A stretch of DNA of 64,000 nt, taken from assembly GCA_964019055.1 (NCBI GenBank), contig OZ025224.1, positions 8,140,694-8,204,693 on the forward strand, read 5' to 3'. Source of the DNA: Anthopleura xanthogrammica (lineage: Eukaryota > Cnidaria > Anthozoa > Actiniaria > Actiniidae). Position numbers and translations under genes: made by a program. Every line of letters starts with the position of its first letter. Within the stretch, counting starts at the first letter, position 1. Shown piece after piece: positions 48,801 to 59,462 of this stretch. The notes under the pieces were generated by a model. That model worked only from the letters and a program-made list of their open reading frames with translations, did no database searches and was not told the origin of the DNA.

Positions 48801-51800
48801 TGGAGGACAAAACAAAAGAATTTCAATCTCCTGAGAATTGGAAAGCTATTGTTTTGTCCTCCAAACTGAGCTTCATTCCGACGTGCTGCAAGGAGTCTAT
48901 ATTTAACCTTTGGATGCTGAAAGGCAGTCTATACTTACTTCATATCTAAATGAATCCACAGGATTTAACAGCCCCTTGTTAGCTCTCTGAAAGATTATTA
49001 AATGTTATCAATTCTAAATTATTTAAATTTTAGCTTGGGTGTAATGTTTTCCCATTTCAGACCACGTGTCATTCTCTTGAGAATAATATTATTTGCTTGA
49101 GTTGTATCCATATTCATGTGTCTCGTGCACAACCGTTATGATCCAAGTTATTATAGTTATTGTAGATCTTATACCTCTGCTCTATCAATATTCTCAATCA
49201 GGTATGCAAAAAACTCTTGTGCATCTTGCTGCCGATTAGTGGAAAATTCTGGATGCCCGCGACCAATCAGAGTCTTGAACATGTGAGGGGATATCCCATC
49301 TTGCTCCTAGAGAGAAAAGAAGGAAAGAAGATGAAAGTTGGTAGGATTTTTCAACGGTTTTCAAGTTAGTACAATTACTGGAACATTGAAAAGCCATACA
49401 ATATCTGATAAATTCAATAACAATTTTTTCCCAGGAGAAAAAACCTCTTGGGCCACTGATCTAAGATCAGGCCACAGCTAACTCACAGATCAAATTGGAA
49501 TTTACCTTGTTGATAGGTTTTGCGGCGAGGGAAAAGTATATATATTATTTTTGCCAATGTCTACTAACCGCAGTTTGTTCTCCCTGTGAATCATCAGCTT
49601 TTTTGGGTTCTGTTGGTGGTTGTGAGTACAGTCCTGACAGGATACCATCTGCTAACTTCACCCTTGAGAACAAATGATATACTTGAATCATAAGAAGCAT
49701 GTTATAGTAAGTCAACTGGCAGTCGACTCTCAATCAACCTCTTTATTTCCCGTGTAATGTTTTCCCATTTCAGACCGTGTGGCATGCCCTAGAGTATCAT
49801 TTCTTTGTTTAACAGTTGCACATGAGAAGACACATTAATATGCATACAACTGAAACAAAGAATCTTATTTTCAAGAGAATGACACATGGTCTGAAATGGG
49901 AAAACATCTTGCCAGAGTTTAAAACATGGCAGATTGGCTCAAAAGGCATGGTTATAAAAGTAAAACGTAAAGTTCCTATAGTTAACATTGGTAGTTCCTT
50001 CAGTTGAAATTCAACTTCTATCAATGGAAGTCGACAGTGCACAACTTTACCACCTCTAAGATCCATCAGTGCTCTGTTTTACGAGTATTAAAAGCTGAAG
50101 CTACATGGATTAGAAAGAAGTCGAAACAGACTTGGAGATCATGAGGATTGAACAGTAGACCTCTAGCTCTGAAGGCCGCACACTAACCAACTGAGCTACA
50201 GTATGCCTGCTCCTATCTGGCTGAGGGTGGTGGGTGGAGATGGATAGATGGATAGATCGATTGGTGTGTGGGTGGATGGATGGATGGATGGATGGATGGG
50301 TGAATGGATGGATGGATTAGTTCATTTAAAAATACTTACATTTGTGTATTAAAATCTCCAGAAGGATCACTTGGTGAGCTTGCGAAAGTCTCTTCTTTTG
50401 TGGCTCCATATCTAAGCAAATAGAAAAATGAATAAATATGCAAACAATCCTGATTATTAGTAATCAATTTTCCATAAAATACCTTAGCTGGAATTCTGGC
50501 AGAGAGAATAACACCTGCATGACAGAGTTCATGTAACACCTGGGGAAAAAATTAAAGATTATTATAATTATATTTAAAAGAAGCTGTTTTCATAATCATG
50601 ACGAAACTTGTCATATTCCCTGACAAACTTCTAAATCTTCCATCTTATAATAATGTTGTCATATGAAACGAAGACAAATTTATTTATATTAAGCTTAACG
50701 GACCAGCGTAAAAACATGATTTTTTCTTAACAATGTTTTGACATTCAAAACTGCATCATATTAAGTTCTTACGTGTTGCCAAGGTTCTTAAGGCCAGTGT
50801 ATCCAGGGCCATACAGAGGGGTGAGCTTCTTTCCTGCTTCCTATAGATCAGAGAAACATTTTGAACCAATGTGACAAAAATACAGTATTAGGAGACTGGA
50901 GAATGAGACCAATTTTCAAGCTATTACCCCATTTACACTGGATCTTTACAGCGCAATACGCAAAAGTATGACCACGCTTTTTGCTGCCAAACGAGCTTTA
51001 CAAGTGTTATTTGGTAAAACCAGACAGCTTCGCATCAAATGTGTTAGTTTAACATACAAAAACCTGTGCATAAAAGTATGTGAATACATTAAATGTGGTC
51101 ATACTTTTAAGCGTTGCACTTTAAGCAAGTTTAAAAGTTTTTTACTTGAACTAGCGCCCTTTCACACGGCCCGCATGTCTAACTAAACAACTTTCAAACC
51201 TTCTTTAACTAAACTACAGTACTTTGGGAAGGTAGTGCAAATGGCGAAGGACATGTGATAGATAAACTACCGGTAATAAAGAAGCAAGGTTAGTTGGTGT
51301 GAATGGGGCTTAAGAATAGCCAAAGTTGGGAAACGTGTCCAGGAAAGAAACAAATGGTATAGTTTAATGATACTATTCATTCATTCATCCATTCATTCTA
51401 TCATTTTCTTTACCTGAATGACGTCCCATTCTCTTATCCGCATGTTGATATCAATCTCCAGTTCGGCCATTGTTTTGTCTGTCTGTTTATGACAAAAAGA
51501 ATTTTAAAATTAAAAATGAATTAATTAATTAAAAAATGATTAATTAATTAAAAATGAATTAATTGATTAAAAATGAATTAATTGATTAAAAATGAATTAA
51601 TTGATTAAAAATGAATTAATTGATTAAAAATTAATTAAAAAATGATTAATTAATTAATAAAGAATTAATTGATTAAAAATTAATTAATTAATTAAAAAAT
51701 GATTAATTAATTAAAAAAGAATTAATTGATTAAAAATTAATTAATTAATTAAAAAATGATTAATTAATTAAAAAAGAATTAATTGATTAAAGATGAATTA

Positions 51801-54800
51801 ATTAATTAAAAAATGATTAATTAATTAAAAAAGAATTAATTGATTAAAAATGAATGAATTAATTAAAAAATGATTAATTAATTAAAAAAGAATTAATTGA
51901 TTAAAAATGAATGAATTAATTAAAAAATGATTAATTAATTAAAAAAGAATTAATTGATTAAAAATTAATTAATTAATTAAAAAATGATTAATTAATTAAA
52001 AAAGAATTAATTGATTAAAAATTAATTAATTAATTAAAAAATGATTAATTAATTAAAAAAGAATTAATTGATTAAAAATGAATGAATTAATTAAAAAATG
52101 ATTAATTAATTAAAAAAGAATTAATTGATTAAAAATGAATGAATTAATTAAAAAATGATTAATTAATTAAAAAAGAATTAATTGATTAAAAATGAATGAA
52201 TTAATTAAAAAATGATTAATTAATTAAAAAAGAATTAATTGATTAAAAATGAATGAATTAATTAAAAAATGATTAATTAATTAAAAAAGAATTAATTGAT
52301 TAAAAATTAATTAATTAATTAAAAAATGATTAATTAATTAAAAATGAATTAATTGATTAAAAATGAATGAATTAATTAAAAAATGATTAATTAATTAAAA
52401 AAGAATTAATTGATTAAAAATGAATGAATTAATTAAAAAATGATTAATTAATTAAAAAAGAATTAATTGATTAAAAATGAATGAATTAATTAAAAAATGA
52501 TTAATTAATTAAAAAAGAATTAATTGATTAAAAATGAATGAATTAATTAAAAAATGATTAATTAATTAAAAAAGAATTAATTGATTAAAAATGAATGAAT
52601 TAATTAAAAAATGATTAATTAATTAAAAAAGAATTAATTGATTAAAAATTAATTAATTAATTAAAAAATGATTAATTAATTAAAAATGAATTAATTGATT
52701 AAAAATGAATGAATTAATTAAAAAATGATTAATTAATTAAAAATGAATTAATTGATTAATCAATTAAAATAATTAATTGATTAATCAACTCTTTTTAATT
52801 AATTAATCAAATAAATAAATAACTAATTAATTAAGATATTAGTTGTTTTCAAGTACAGCAGAACAAGACGACAGCTATCACCAGCCATTACCTTTTGCAT
52901 CTGTGTGATGTTGATGCCAAAATGAGCCAAGTGTTTGGCTAAGTGTGGATCCTCTACCATGTCATCTTCATCATACGAAAATACATCTGAAATATTTGGA
53001 CACAATAAAGTTAGAATGAGGAAAAAACAGAATGGGGGATAAGGGGTATTAACAGTTACGTGATGGCAAGATATCAAGGAAGAAAAGAAAAGGATGGAGG
53101 TGAAAAACATCAAAATCTAGGTCATAAATACTAATTATAAACTACAGGTATGTTTATGAGTACTAGGACACTCAGATCACTCACATCACTCAGATTATCA
53201 CTACCATCAGCACCATCATCATCAGCACCATCATCATCAATAGCATCATCATCACCATCATCATCATTGTGCATCATCATCATCAATGATCATTATCATC
53301 ATCAGCATCATCATCATCATCATCTGACTCACACCACCACCATCATCATCATCATCACTATCGCCATCATCACTATCGCCATCATCACTATCGCCATCAT
53401 CATCATCACCATCACCATCATCATCATCATCTGACTCACACCACCACCATCATCATCATCATCACTATCGCCATCATCATCGTCATCAACATGGGTCATC
53501 ATCATTATACATTGTCATCATCTTCATCATCATCATCATCATCATGGTTATGTAACCTCACCTGCTCCATCAGGGGTAATGGTACCTAGTTTCACAGCCA
53601 GAGGGTATTTTGTTTGTTGATATGCTTCAAGTGCATGGTTGTTGCCTCCACTACCTGATCACAGATAAAAAAATATAGTACATGTTTACAAGCCATGAAA
53701 CATTACGGCAATGTTACAAAAACAATTTTTTACATAATTCTGTGAAAAATTCATTAGGGACCTTAGGCTGTAGGACAGCAACGCAGGCGTTAGCAAAATT
53801 GGTACCATTAACTTGCACTACAGTCGTTAAATATTGGGAGTATAAACCTTCATATCTCAAATCAAGAAATATTTTACCATTTGACTATTTACTTCATCTA
53901 GAATTGGTATTGAAGGCATTGGAAAAAAGGTAATGTGCACTTTAAACTCACCATCAAAGTATTTACGTCCACAAAGGATTGAGCCATCAGTGAGGTTTAA
54001 CCACAGATTATCTGTCTTGTCACACATGGCACATTTCCATCCACTGAAGGTTAACAAATATAAAAAGAAAGATAAATAAAGCAATAGAAGGGATGGGATG
54101 GGAGAGTGAAGTTATGGATGGAAGGGATGGATGGAAGGGATGGATGGAAGGGATGGATGGAAGGGATGGATGGATGGATGGATGGATGGATGGATAGATG
54201 AATGGAAGTGATGAATGGATGGATGGATGGTATGAGATAGAAGGGATGGATGGAAGGGATGAAAGGAGGGATGGATGGATGGATAGATGAATGGAAGGGA
54301 CGAATGGAGGGATGGATGTATAGGATGAGATAGAAGGGATGGATGGAAGGGATGAATGGAGGGATGGATAGATGGAAAGGTGAATGGAAAGGATGGATGG
54401 ATGGATGGATGGGATGAGATAGAAGGGATGGATGGAAGGGATGGATGGAAGGGATGGATGGATGGATGGATGGATGGATGGGATGAGATGCATGAAAGTA
54501 TATCCATTTCCTTACCTTGGTGGTATTTTAACCCCATTATCAAACTGAACCAATGAGTCTGCATACCTGAAATTAACCAACAATAAAACTCAAAATAAAT
54601 CTTCAGAAATCTCCTTCAAAGTAGAGTGCAAATAACATAACCGTGAAATAGATAGCAAGAAATAGGAGATAGTTAGTGCTTAGTTAGGCAAGACATAGGA
54701 AATAAGCGAGGCATGACAGGAGCACGGGCTTTTTCTAGATCAACGACTCAGTGCACAAAAGAATGTGTTTCTGACGTTTAATGAGTTAAAAATGAAGACA

Positions 54801-57800
54801 CAGGTCAATAAATCAAGACGCAGATACAACTATTTGAATTGTAATACTGATAGATTAATGTGGAATAAAAGTTTGTTCAAATTATCACGGTTGTTTTTTT
54901 TATTCCGCATTACAAAACCGCAGCGTAGCGGTGATCATTTGACTAATTAAACATGCTTGCACGTGCAAGACCCGTCACGGCTCGCTTATTTCTCCACTAA
55001 TCAAATTTAGGCAGAACTTAGGACATAATTAGTCATTAGTTAGCTAGCTAACTATTTCACGGTTATATTATTTGCACTCTAAATGACAAAAAAGGTCAAA
55101 AATACAAACTTTGAGACTTTTCTTTTTTCTCCATCCCAAGCAGCAACAGAATCTTTGTAAGCAGATGTGTCAGCAGTGATGATACCAGCAATGGACAATT
55201 GGACCTGAAAAAAAATAAATTTAATTATTTATATGTCCATTCATATTTATTCATATTTATTCATCTATCCAGTCAGTTATTAATTCATTTAACTATTCAT
55301 TCCATATCAGTCAGTCATTCAACCATTTATTCATTTCATTAGTTGAACTAATTCATTCCTTCGATCAGTTAGTCAGTCGTTCATTCATTTATCATCTATC
55401 TATTCAATCATTCATGACGATGTATTCATTTTTGTTCATTTATTCTATCATGCAGTAATTCATACATTCATGCATTCTGCTGATCAGTCAGTCAGAATAC
55501 ACACACACACAGACATTCATTCAATCATTCATTCATTCATTCATTCATTCATTCATTCATTCAATTCATTCATTCATTCATTCATTCATTCATTCATTCA
55601 TTCATTCATTCATTCATTCATTCATTCATTCATTCATTCATTCATTCATTCATTCATTCATTCATTCATTCATTCATTCATTCATTCATTCATTCATTCA
55701 TTCATTCATTCATTCATTCATTCATTCATTCATTCATTCATTCAATCATTCATTCATTCATTCATTCAATTCATTTATCAATTATGGAAACACGTACCTG
55801 TAGTGGCAGATCAGGGTTTGGTAATGCAATGACTGCTGGTTTGTCTTCATCACCGAACACTGCCACTGAGTTAACCTCTTCAAATTCGATCTAAGATTTA
55901 AAAAAAATAATAGGTATTACTCCCAGATGTGCACTGCTATAGTGATCATGCCTCTCACCACAAATCCCTCACCACTGTAGTCATGGGTTTGATACCCAGA
56001 CCCGCCAGCATATGCAAGAAGAGTTGAATCTTGTTGATTCTCTCCTGTGCATCAAGTGTTTTTCTCTGGGTTCTCCAGTTTTTGTGCCTCCTCAAAAATC
56101 AACTTCTAAATTCCAATTTGATCATGGAATCTGAGGTACAGGTTTGTTAGCAACTGGGAATTCATAATTTACCCTTTTAAAACAAGGAAACAATATAAAG
56201 GGCAACAAACCTTCTCATCTTCAGCATCAAAACCTCCTTCCACCCCTGAATATACCACAAAACAATGTTAGTTCAAATAATTATTGGGATAATATTAATA
56301 ATAAGTCTACCAGGTGTCCATGTGCTTTGGTGCTTAGACAAGCAGCCTTAGCTCCCAGTCTCTTCCCCATACTAAAGGATGCATTTCAACAAAGAATTTA
56401 GAAAGAAAGTTGAAGTACATGATGTATAAGAAATGAAAGCTAATATTTGCCATAATCTCTCCATTTATAATCACCATCTCCTTGAATTCCGAGCGATACA
56501 CTGCATGTATATCTCTATTGACTTTAAAAACTAGGGCAAGGGCCACTCAAATTACAACATGCAACAATCCTTACATATCTTAGTTGTTCATACAGCTTGA
56601 ATATACAACCTGGGACATAAATACAAATAATAAACTGACCTATGGCAAGTCTTGTAGGCTTCTTCTTTGGGGGTACATCTGTGGGGGGTTCCTCACTTGG
56701 CTATTTTATTACATACAGAGAATAAATTATTATAATACAAGTACATTGGCAACACTATCATCTCTATACAGTTACAGTAAAATAACCTTCCTAGTTAACA
56801 GAGAAACTTAGTAACAATTTTTGTACAACAATAATCATAATCAGACCTCTTTAACTTGGGAGTGATATTTTCCTATTCCAGGCAAGTGTCAATCCCTAGA
56901 GAATAAGATTCTTTGTTTGAGTTGTATCCATATTCATTTGTCTTCTCATGCTCAACCATTCATTTCTTTGTTTGACGGTTGAATATGAAGACACATGAAT
57001 ATGGATACAACTCAAACAAAGAATCTTATTCTCAAGAGAATGACATTTGGCTGGAAATGGATAAACATTACAACTAATATAATTATAAAGAGGTCTATTT
57101 TTTCTATAACTTTAAAAAATAAGATAAAACAATAGAACTATACCTGTTTTGGGATCTTCTTTTGATGCAGAAAGGTCTTTTTTCCTGTTTTTGAGATGTG
57201 AAGGTTGATATGTTTTGTACATGCACCCAAGAATGTGGACATACAAACATATAGTCCCTCATCTGATTCCTGTATCATGAAATGAGAAAATTTATCAAAT
57301 CTAATCAACATACATGTACGTAACCAATAGATCTTATTCGTTGTAATGCAATATTTTCCCATTTCAGACCCTGTGTCATTCCCTAGAGAATAAGATTCTT
57401 TGTTTGAGTTGTATCTGTATATTCATTTGTAATGTAAAGAATGTGTAAGTTGAACAATACCAATGTTTTGAAATCCCACGGACTTTTAATGATGTCGTTG
57501 AATAGCTGACTTATAAACGAGGCTAAGCCTGTGCAAATGAGTCTGTGGACTTTAAAAACAGCGGTTTGCATCGAATGCGAAACTGGTCTATTATAGAGTC
57601 GACCAATCAGATACACAGACCTGTTTATACATGTATAGTATGTAATTGTCTGATTGATTGATTATCTTGGGCATGCAAGCTTGCTTTCACCTTCACAGCT
57701 CAAAATTAGTGCTTAAAATTTAATCACCAGAGAATGTGAAATTAGGATAAAGATTGTGCACATAGCAAAATATACAAATAAGCTTACTGTATTAAAGCTA

Positions 57801-58130
57801 AGACAATATTCCAAAATGAATTCTAAATTAAATAAGCTTAAGTAAACTTAATTATTTAATCAGGCAACTATTTCAATAAGGGGATTTCTAAACCAATAAC
57901 TGTGTGTGAACTAAATAATAAGCTTAAGGGATAGTGTAATAGTGCAGAAGAATTCAAGATATAACTTAAATATAATCTCGTTTTAAGATATCCAGCGTGT
58001 GATACTGTAAGTTATGTGAAGTGTATAATTTACGACTTACCGGTGAATCAAAACAGTACATACACTCGTCCTTATAAACCTTATCTCCGCCTCCAGGGAC
58101 ACGAATACTACCTACATCTATACGATCCAT
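42891..58130 (-). CDS. USP5: Ubiquitin carboxyl-terminal hydrolase 5/13 (isopeptidase T)
   Basis: A cysteine protease that disassembles free polyubiquitin chains. 28 coding exons on the minus strand, all phases consistent: 58130-58041, 57269-57144, 56700-56640, 56245-56211, 55890-55798, 55204-55110, 54566-54516, 54043-53952, 53654-53562, 52986-52892, 51482-51414, 50840-50773, 50539-50483, 50411-50340, 49662-49569, 49306-49175, 48986-48939, 48721-48616, 48218-48161, 47378-47256, 46986-46898, 45799-45692, 45362-45267, 45180-45133, 44700-44582, 44316-44202, 43825-43741, 42981-42891. They sum to 2409 nt, 802 aa (human USP5 about 858). Order: N-terminal UBP-like zinc domain, ZnF-UBP ([20 protein letters not shown]), catalytic core with Cys324 in NLGNTCYMN, the [10 protein letters not shown] block, UBA1 (about 619-665), UBA2 (about 667-744), catalytic His763 in CGHYVCHI and Asp779 in VIFNDRK. 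Two introns use GC donors. USP5 versus USP13 was not resolved; USP13 is catalytically weak in vertebrates, but the active-site residues are all present here. Confidence 0.95.
43085..43211 (+). repeat. Hairpin-flanked tRNA-like sequence
   Basis: AAATGTGTATATGATCGTAC and its inverted copy GTACGATCATATACACATTT enclose a segment with a perfect B-box-like GGTTCGATTCC and a tRNA-like anticodon arm (GACTAGCATACGG). The D arm and A box are incomplete, so it is not a functional tRNA; probably a tRNA-derived mobile element. Confidence 0.65.
43432..43552. repeat. MITE family C, 3'-truncated copy
   Basis: AGACCCCTTGCAGCACGTCG then CAATTTGAAGGACAAAACAA, with the inverted TTTGTTTTGTCCTCC. Related copies at 44790 and 48766. 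Confidence 0.75.
43861..44052. repeat. (GAAGA)n then (GGGCAA)n compound microsatellite in USP5 last-but-one intron
   Basis: About 17 purine-only 5-base units (43861-43950) run into about 16 six-base GGGCAA units (43951-44050). The array starts 36 bases from the acceptor of the exon that carries the catalytic His. Confidence 0.95.
44400..44570. repeat. Degenerate GGAC/GGAT microsatellite in USP5 intron
   Basis: GGACGGACGGAC then GATGGATGG repeats, ending about 12 bases from the donor of the UBA2 exon. Confidence 0.85.
44790..44922. repeat. MITE family C, intact copy
   Basis: ACCCCTTGCAGCACCTCGGC on the left and GTGCTGCAAGGGGTGT on the right, with GGAGGACAAAACAA/TTGTTTTGTCCTCC inside. Confidence 0.85.
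45425..45597. repeat. Pyrimidine-rich CTTC/CCTT tract in USP5 intron
   Basis: C and T make up most of about 170 bases, ending in CCTCCCTCCCTCCC. It is between the UBA1 exon and the preceding exon. Confidence 0.8.
45977..46442. repeat. Large foldback element with nested inverted repeat
   Basis: Ends TAGGGACCTTAAGCACCAGG and CCTGGTGCTTAAGGTCCCTA are perfect inverted copies, extending into GACGAGGACGGCG. A second pair (TTTTCAAGACGGTTTTTCG, inverted at about 46258-46276) is nested inside. CpG-rich compared with its surroundings. Confidence 0.85.
46443..46570 (+). repeat. tRNA-derived SINE-like element
   Basis: A B-box-like GGTTTGATTCC is followed by GTTTTTTAG..TTTTTCTCCGGGTTCTC and CTGGTTTTCCTCC. 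The same arrangement is at 55940-56112 and, in part, at 33935. This copy leads straight into 57-bp repeat units. Confidence 0.65.
46574..46775. repeat. 57-bp minisatellite array (3-4 copies) in USP5 intron
   Basis: Reverse orientation (CAGCCCAGAGGTTGTTTCAG, GGTTCGATCTGTGAGTTAGC). It directly follows the SINE. Confidence 0.92.
47030..47235. repeat. Purine-only GGAA-rich tract in USP5 intron
   Basis: GGAAGGAAGG and GAAAGAAAG repeats starting about 45 bases upstream (on the gene strand) of the exon 46986-46898 acceptor, so on the transcript it is a long polypyrimidine tract. Confidence 0.85.
47408..47655. repeat. Degenerate (ATC)n array in USP5 intron
   Basis: CATCATCACGATCATCACTATC and similar, interrupted. 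Confidence 0.85.
47768..47912. repeat. Foldback element
   Basis: CTTATTGACTGAGTGGGAGG and CAAATATTTTCCCGTTCGG pair with CCGAACGGGAAAATATTTGG and ACTCAGTCAATAAG. The loop has GAGCGCAGCGAG. Confidence 0.8.
48265..48535. repeat. (TGT/TGC)n trinucleotide array in USP5 intron
   Basis: TTGTTGTTGCTGCTGCTGTT-type repeats, about 270 bases. Reads as Cys/Leu or Asn/Ser ORFs without being coding. Confidence 0.9.
48766..48900. repeat. MITE family C copy in USP5 intron
   Basis: GACTCCTTTCACTTGACGTC on the left, GTGCTGCAAGGAGTCTATA on the right, with the GGAGGACAAAACAA core. It fills most of the short intron between exons 48986-48939 and 48721-48616. Confidence 0.8.
49034..49145. repeat. MITE family A, half copy
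   Basis: Left arm only: TGTAATGTTTTCCCATTTCA, GACCACGTGTCATTCTC, GTATCCATATTCATGTGTC. Confidence 0.8.
49736..49922. repeat. MITE family A copy in USP5 intron
   Basis: GTAATGTTTTCCCATTTCAG on the left; CTGAAATGGGAAAACAT on the right. Confidence 0.82.
50140..50206 (-). repeat. tRNA-like sequence (pseudo-tRNA or SINE head)
   Basis: The minus strand has a perfect A-box-like TAGCTCAGTTGG and a weaker B-box-like TGTTCAATCC at tRNA spacing. Acceptor and anticodon stems do not pair well, so it is not called as a working tRNA gene. Confidence 0.5.
50232..50322. repeat. (GGAT)n microsatellite in USP5 intron
   Basis: GGATGGATGGATGG repeats ending about 12 bases from the donor of exon 50411-50340. Confidence 0.88.
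51156..51313. repeat. MITE family E copy in USP5 intron
   Basis: Inverted relative to 23456-23680; it shares AAACCTTCTTTAACTAAACTA and GGTTAGTTGGTGTGAATGGG in part. Next to a TIR-like segment (AAAAGTATG..CATACTTTT) at 50960-51112. Confidence 0.75.
51500..52840. repeat. 57-bp AT-only satellite (~23 copies) in USP5 intron
   Basis: The unit is GAATTAATTGATTAAAAATG + AATGAATTAATTAAAAAATG + ATTAATTAATTAAAAAA, 57 bases. Spacing was checked as 57 between successive units, with shorter early units. It is built of ATTAATTA words and almost no C. It fills the intron between exons 52986-52892 and 51482-51414, starting within 20 bases of the latter's acceptor. Confidence 0.95.
53170..53550. repeat. (ATC)n array with higher-order CTGACTCACACC block in USP5 intron
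   Basis: ATCATC tracts interrupted twice by TCATCTGACTCACACCACC followed by ACTATCGCC, giving a longer period of about 105 bases. Confidence 0.9.
54090..54485. repeat. (ATGG)n/AAGGGATGG array in USP5 intron
   Basis: GGATGGATGGAAGGGAT repeats with longer duplicated blocks that carry GATGAGATAGAAGGGATGG three times. It starts near 45 bases upstream of the ZnF-UBP exon. Confidence 0.9.
54622..55081. repeat. MITE family B, long copy (~460 bp) in USP5 intron
   Basis: Ends TAGAGTGCAAATAACATAAC..CCGTGAAATAG and CTATTTCACGGTTATATTAT..TTTGCACTCTA. The ends match the 145-base copy at 9488, but the interior is different and longer. Confidence 0.82.
55240..55780. repeat. (ATTC)n microsatellite in USP5 intron
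   Basis: Degenerate at first, then over 60 near-perfect ATTC copies from about 55515; it ends about 18 bases from the donor of exon 55890-55798. Confidence 0.95.
55940..56112 (+). repeat. SINE-like element in USP5 intron
   Basis: A B-box-like GGGTTTGATACCC followed by TTTTTCTCTGGGTTCTCCAG and CCTCAAAAATCAAC, the same body as 46443-46570. Confidence 0.65.
56843..57097. repeat. MITE family A copy in USP5 intron
   Basis: AGACCTCTTTAACTTGGGAG on the left, TTATAAAGAGGTCTA on the right; the inner arms ATTCATTTGTCTTCTCATG are mirrored. Confidence 0.85.
57343..57430. repeat. MITE family A, half copy
   Basis: TGCAATATTTTCCCATTTCA, GACCCTGTGTCATTCCC and TTTGTTTGAGTTGTATC; the right arm is missing. 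Confidence 0.75.
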
Positions 58131-59462
58131 AATTTCAAGGATCGAGAGCTTTATAATTTAAAAAAATAATTTCAATGAAACTTTTCTCTTCAAAAAGCAA
58201 ATCGTTAACAGACTAATGGGGATAGCCGCTGGATGATGCCACCACGGGCTCAATTAGAACGAGGGGGACTGAGAATAGAGCACTTGAAAATGACGTCATT
58301 GGTATGAAAATTTACTTCCGATTCCAAAATTATGCAGTTTTTAAATTTTCATTTCCTTAAAGTAGACTCTATTTGTTGAAAAAAAATGCTTATTGTAGGG
58401 AGATAAATTTTAGGTCGCATTTGTGGATTTTAAAATAGTATTTAGAACTGGAAATGCTTCCACTTCCGGATTCCTTGAAGGAAACAGTTTTTTAAAGGTT
58501 TTGCTTGCAGTTTTTCCATGATAATATTTATTATTAAGAACTCTTATATTCATAGAAAGTTTGGGATTTTATTTTTGTATTTTTGAGCCGTTTTTGTGAA
58601 TTTGAAACCGGAAATGCGTCACAATTTATAGTGTACGCTGAACCATATGATCGCAGGCGCATGAGGGTTTGTCAATGAAATCATTTGCAGAAAAATAAGG
58701 TTTGAGGCATCGATGAACTGAAGCAAAAACCCTCAAGAATATTGCACTTTTAAGGCTTCAATTGCTTGTTACGACGGTAAGTAAGGCTGTGACACTCATT
58801 AGGTTTAATTCTGTTCGCTTTTTTTATCGGAAACCCTTAAAAATTATATTTATTTTTCAAACCTTAGTCGTAAAGACGAAGGCAGACCTCACCCATGTTG
58901 GAGCTCTTTTTTATAATATAGAAATAGAAAGTAATTATTTCCCTTTGAAAAAAATGAAATAGCTGTTCTAGTTTTTTGAAATTTGAGAGGAATTGAGCAG
59001 CATTTTCAAATATCTCCCTCAATTTTCGAGTTGAAAGTGGAGCGACCTTTCCAATAGCTAGTATTATTACTGTGAATAGTGTGGGAGGGGAGGGTGGGGT
59101 TGTCGTTGGGCATAAGAATATTATTGTTCAAGATTTCTAAAAGGGACTAGCTAGTAAAAACCTAAAGATATAAAAGACATTTAATCATAAAAATATATTG
59201 TTCAGAAAAAGAGGACAACTATAAATTAAAGTAAAAAATAAGAAAGAATAAAATATAACAGTTTCCTTACAAAATATAATTCAAATTTATAAAAGACGTA
59301 AAAACCCATTGAATTATCTAACTTACTTCCCTCCTGATCTTTAAATGCTATAATACTTGTTTAACATTAATTTTTTTTGATAATTAGGATAACTCAAGAT
59401 CATTTTAAAGTTCTGGACTCTGCCAAAAAATATAATTTTAAACAATTAACCTGTAGTCAATA
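58131..59462. promoter_or_regulatory. Shared 5' region of USP5 (minus) and PAQR (plus)
   Basis: The two start codons are 1.33 kb apart and point away from each other. The stretch has several ETS-like words (CTTCCGG at about 58464, CCGGAAA at about 58608) and no TATA box. A donor at 58777 (ACGACG/GTAAGT) and an acceptor ending at 59456 (CTGTAG) suggest a 5' UTR intron for PAQR, which would place the PAQR first exon only some 500-600 bases from the USP5 start. Confidence 0.5.

Noticed and set aside
50140..50206. Functional tRNA gene on the minus strand
   Set aside because: A box is good, but the B box is weak and the stems do not pair; called tRNA-like.
53682..53933. 83-codon plus-strand ORF between USP5 exons
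   Set aside because: Lies within a USP5 intron on the opposite strand, no similarity or start context.
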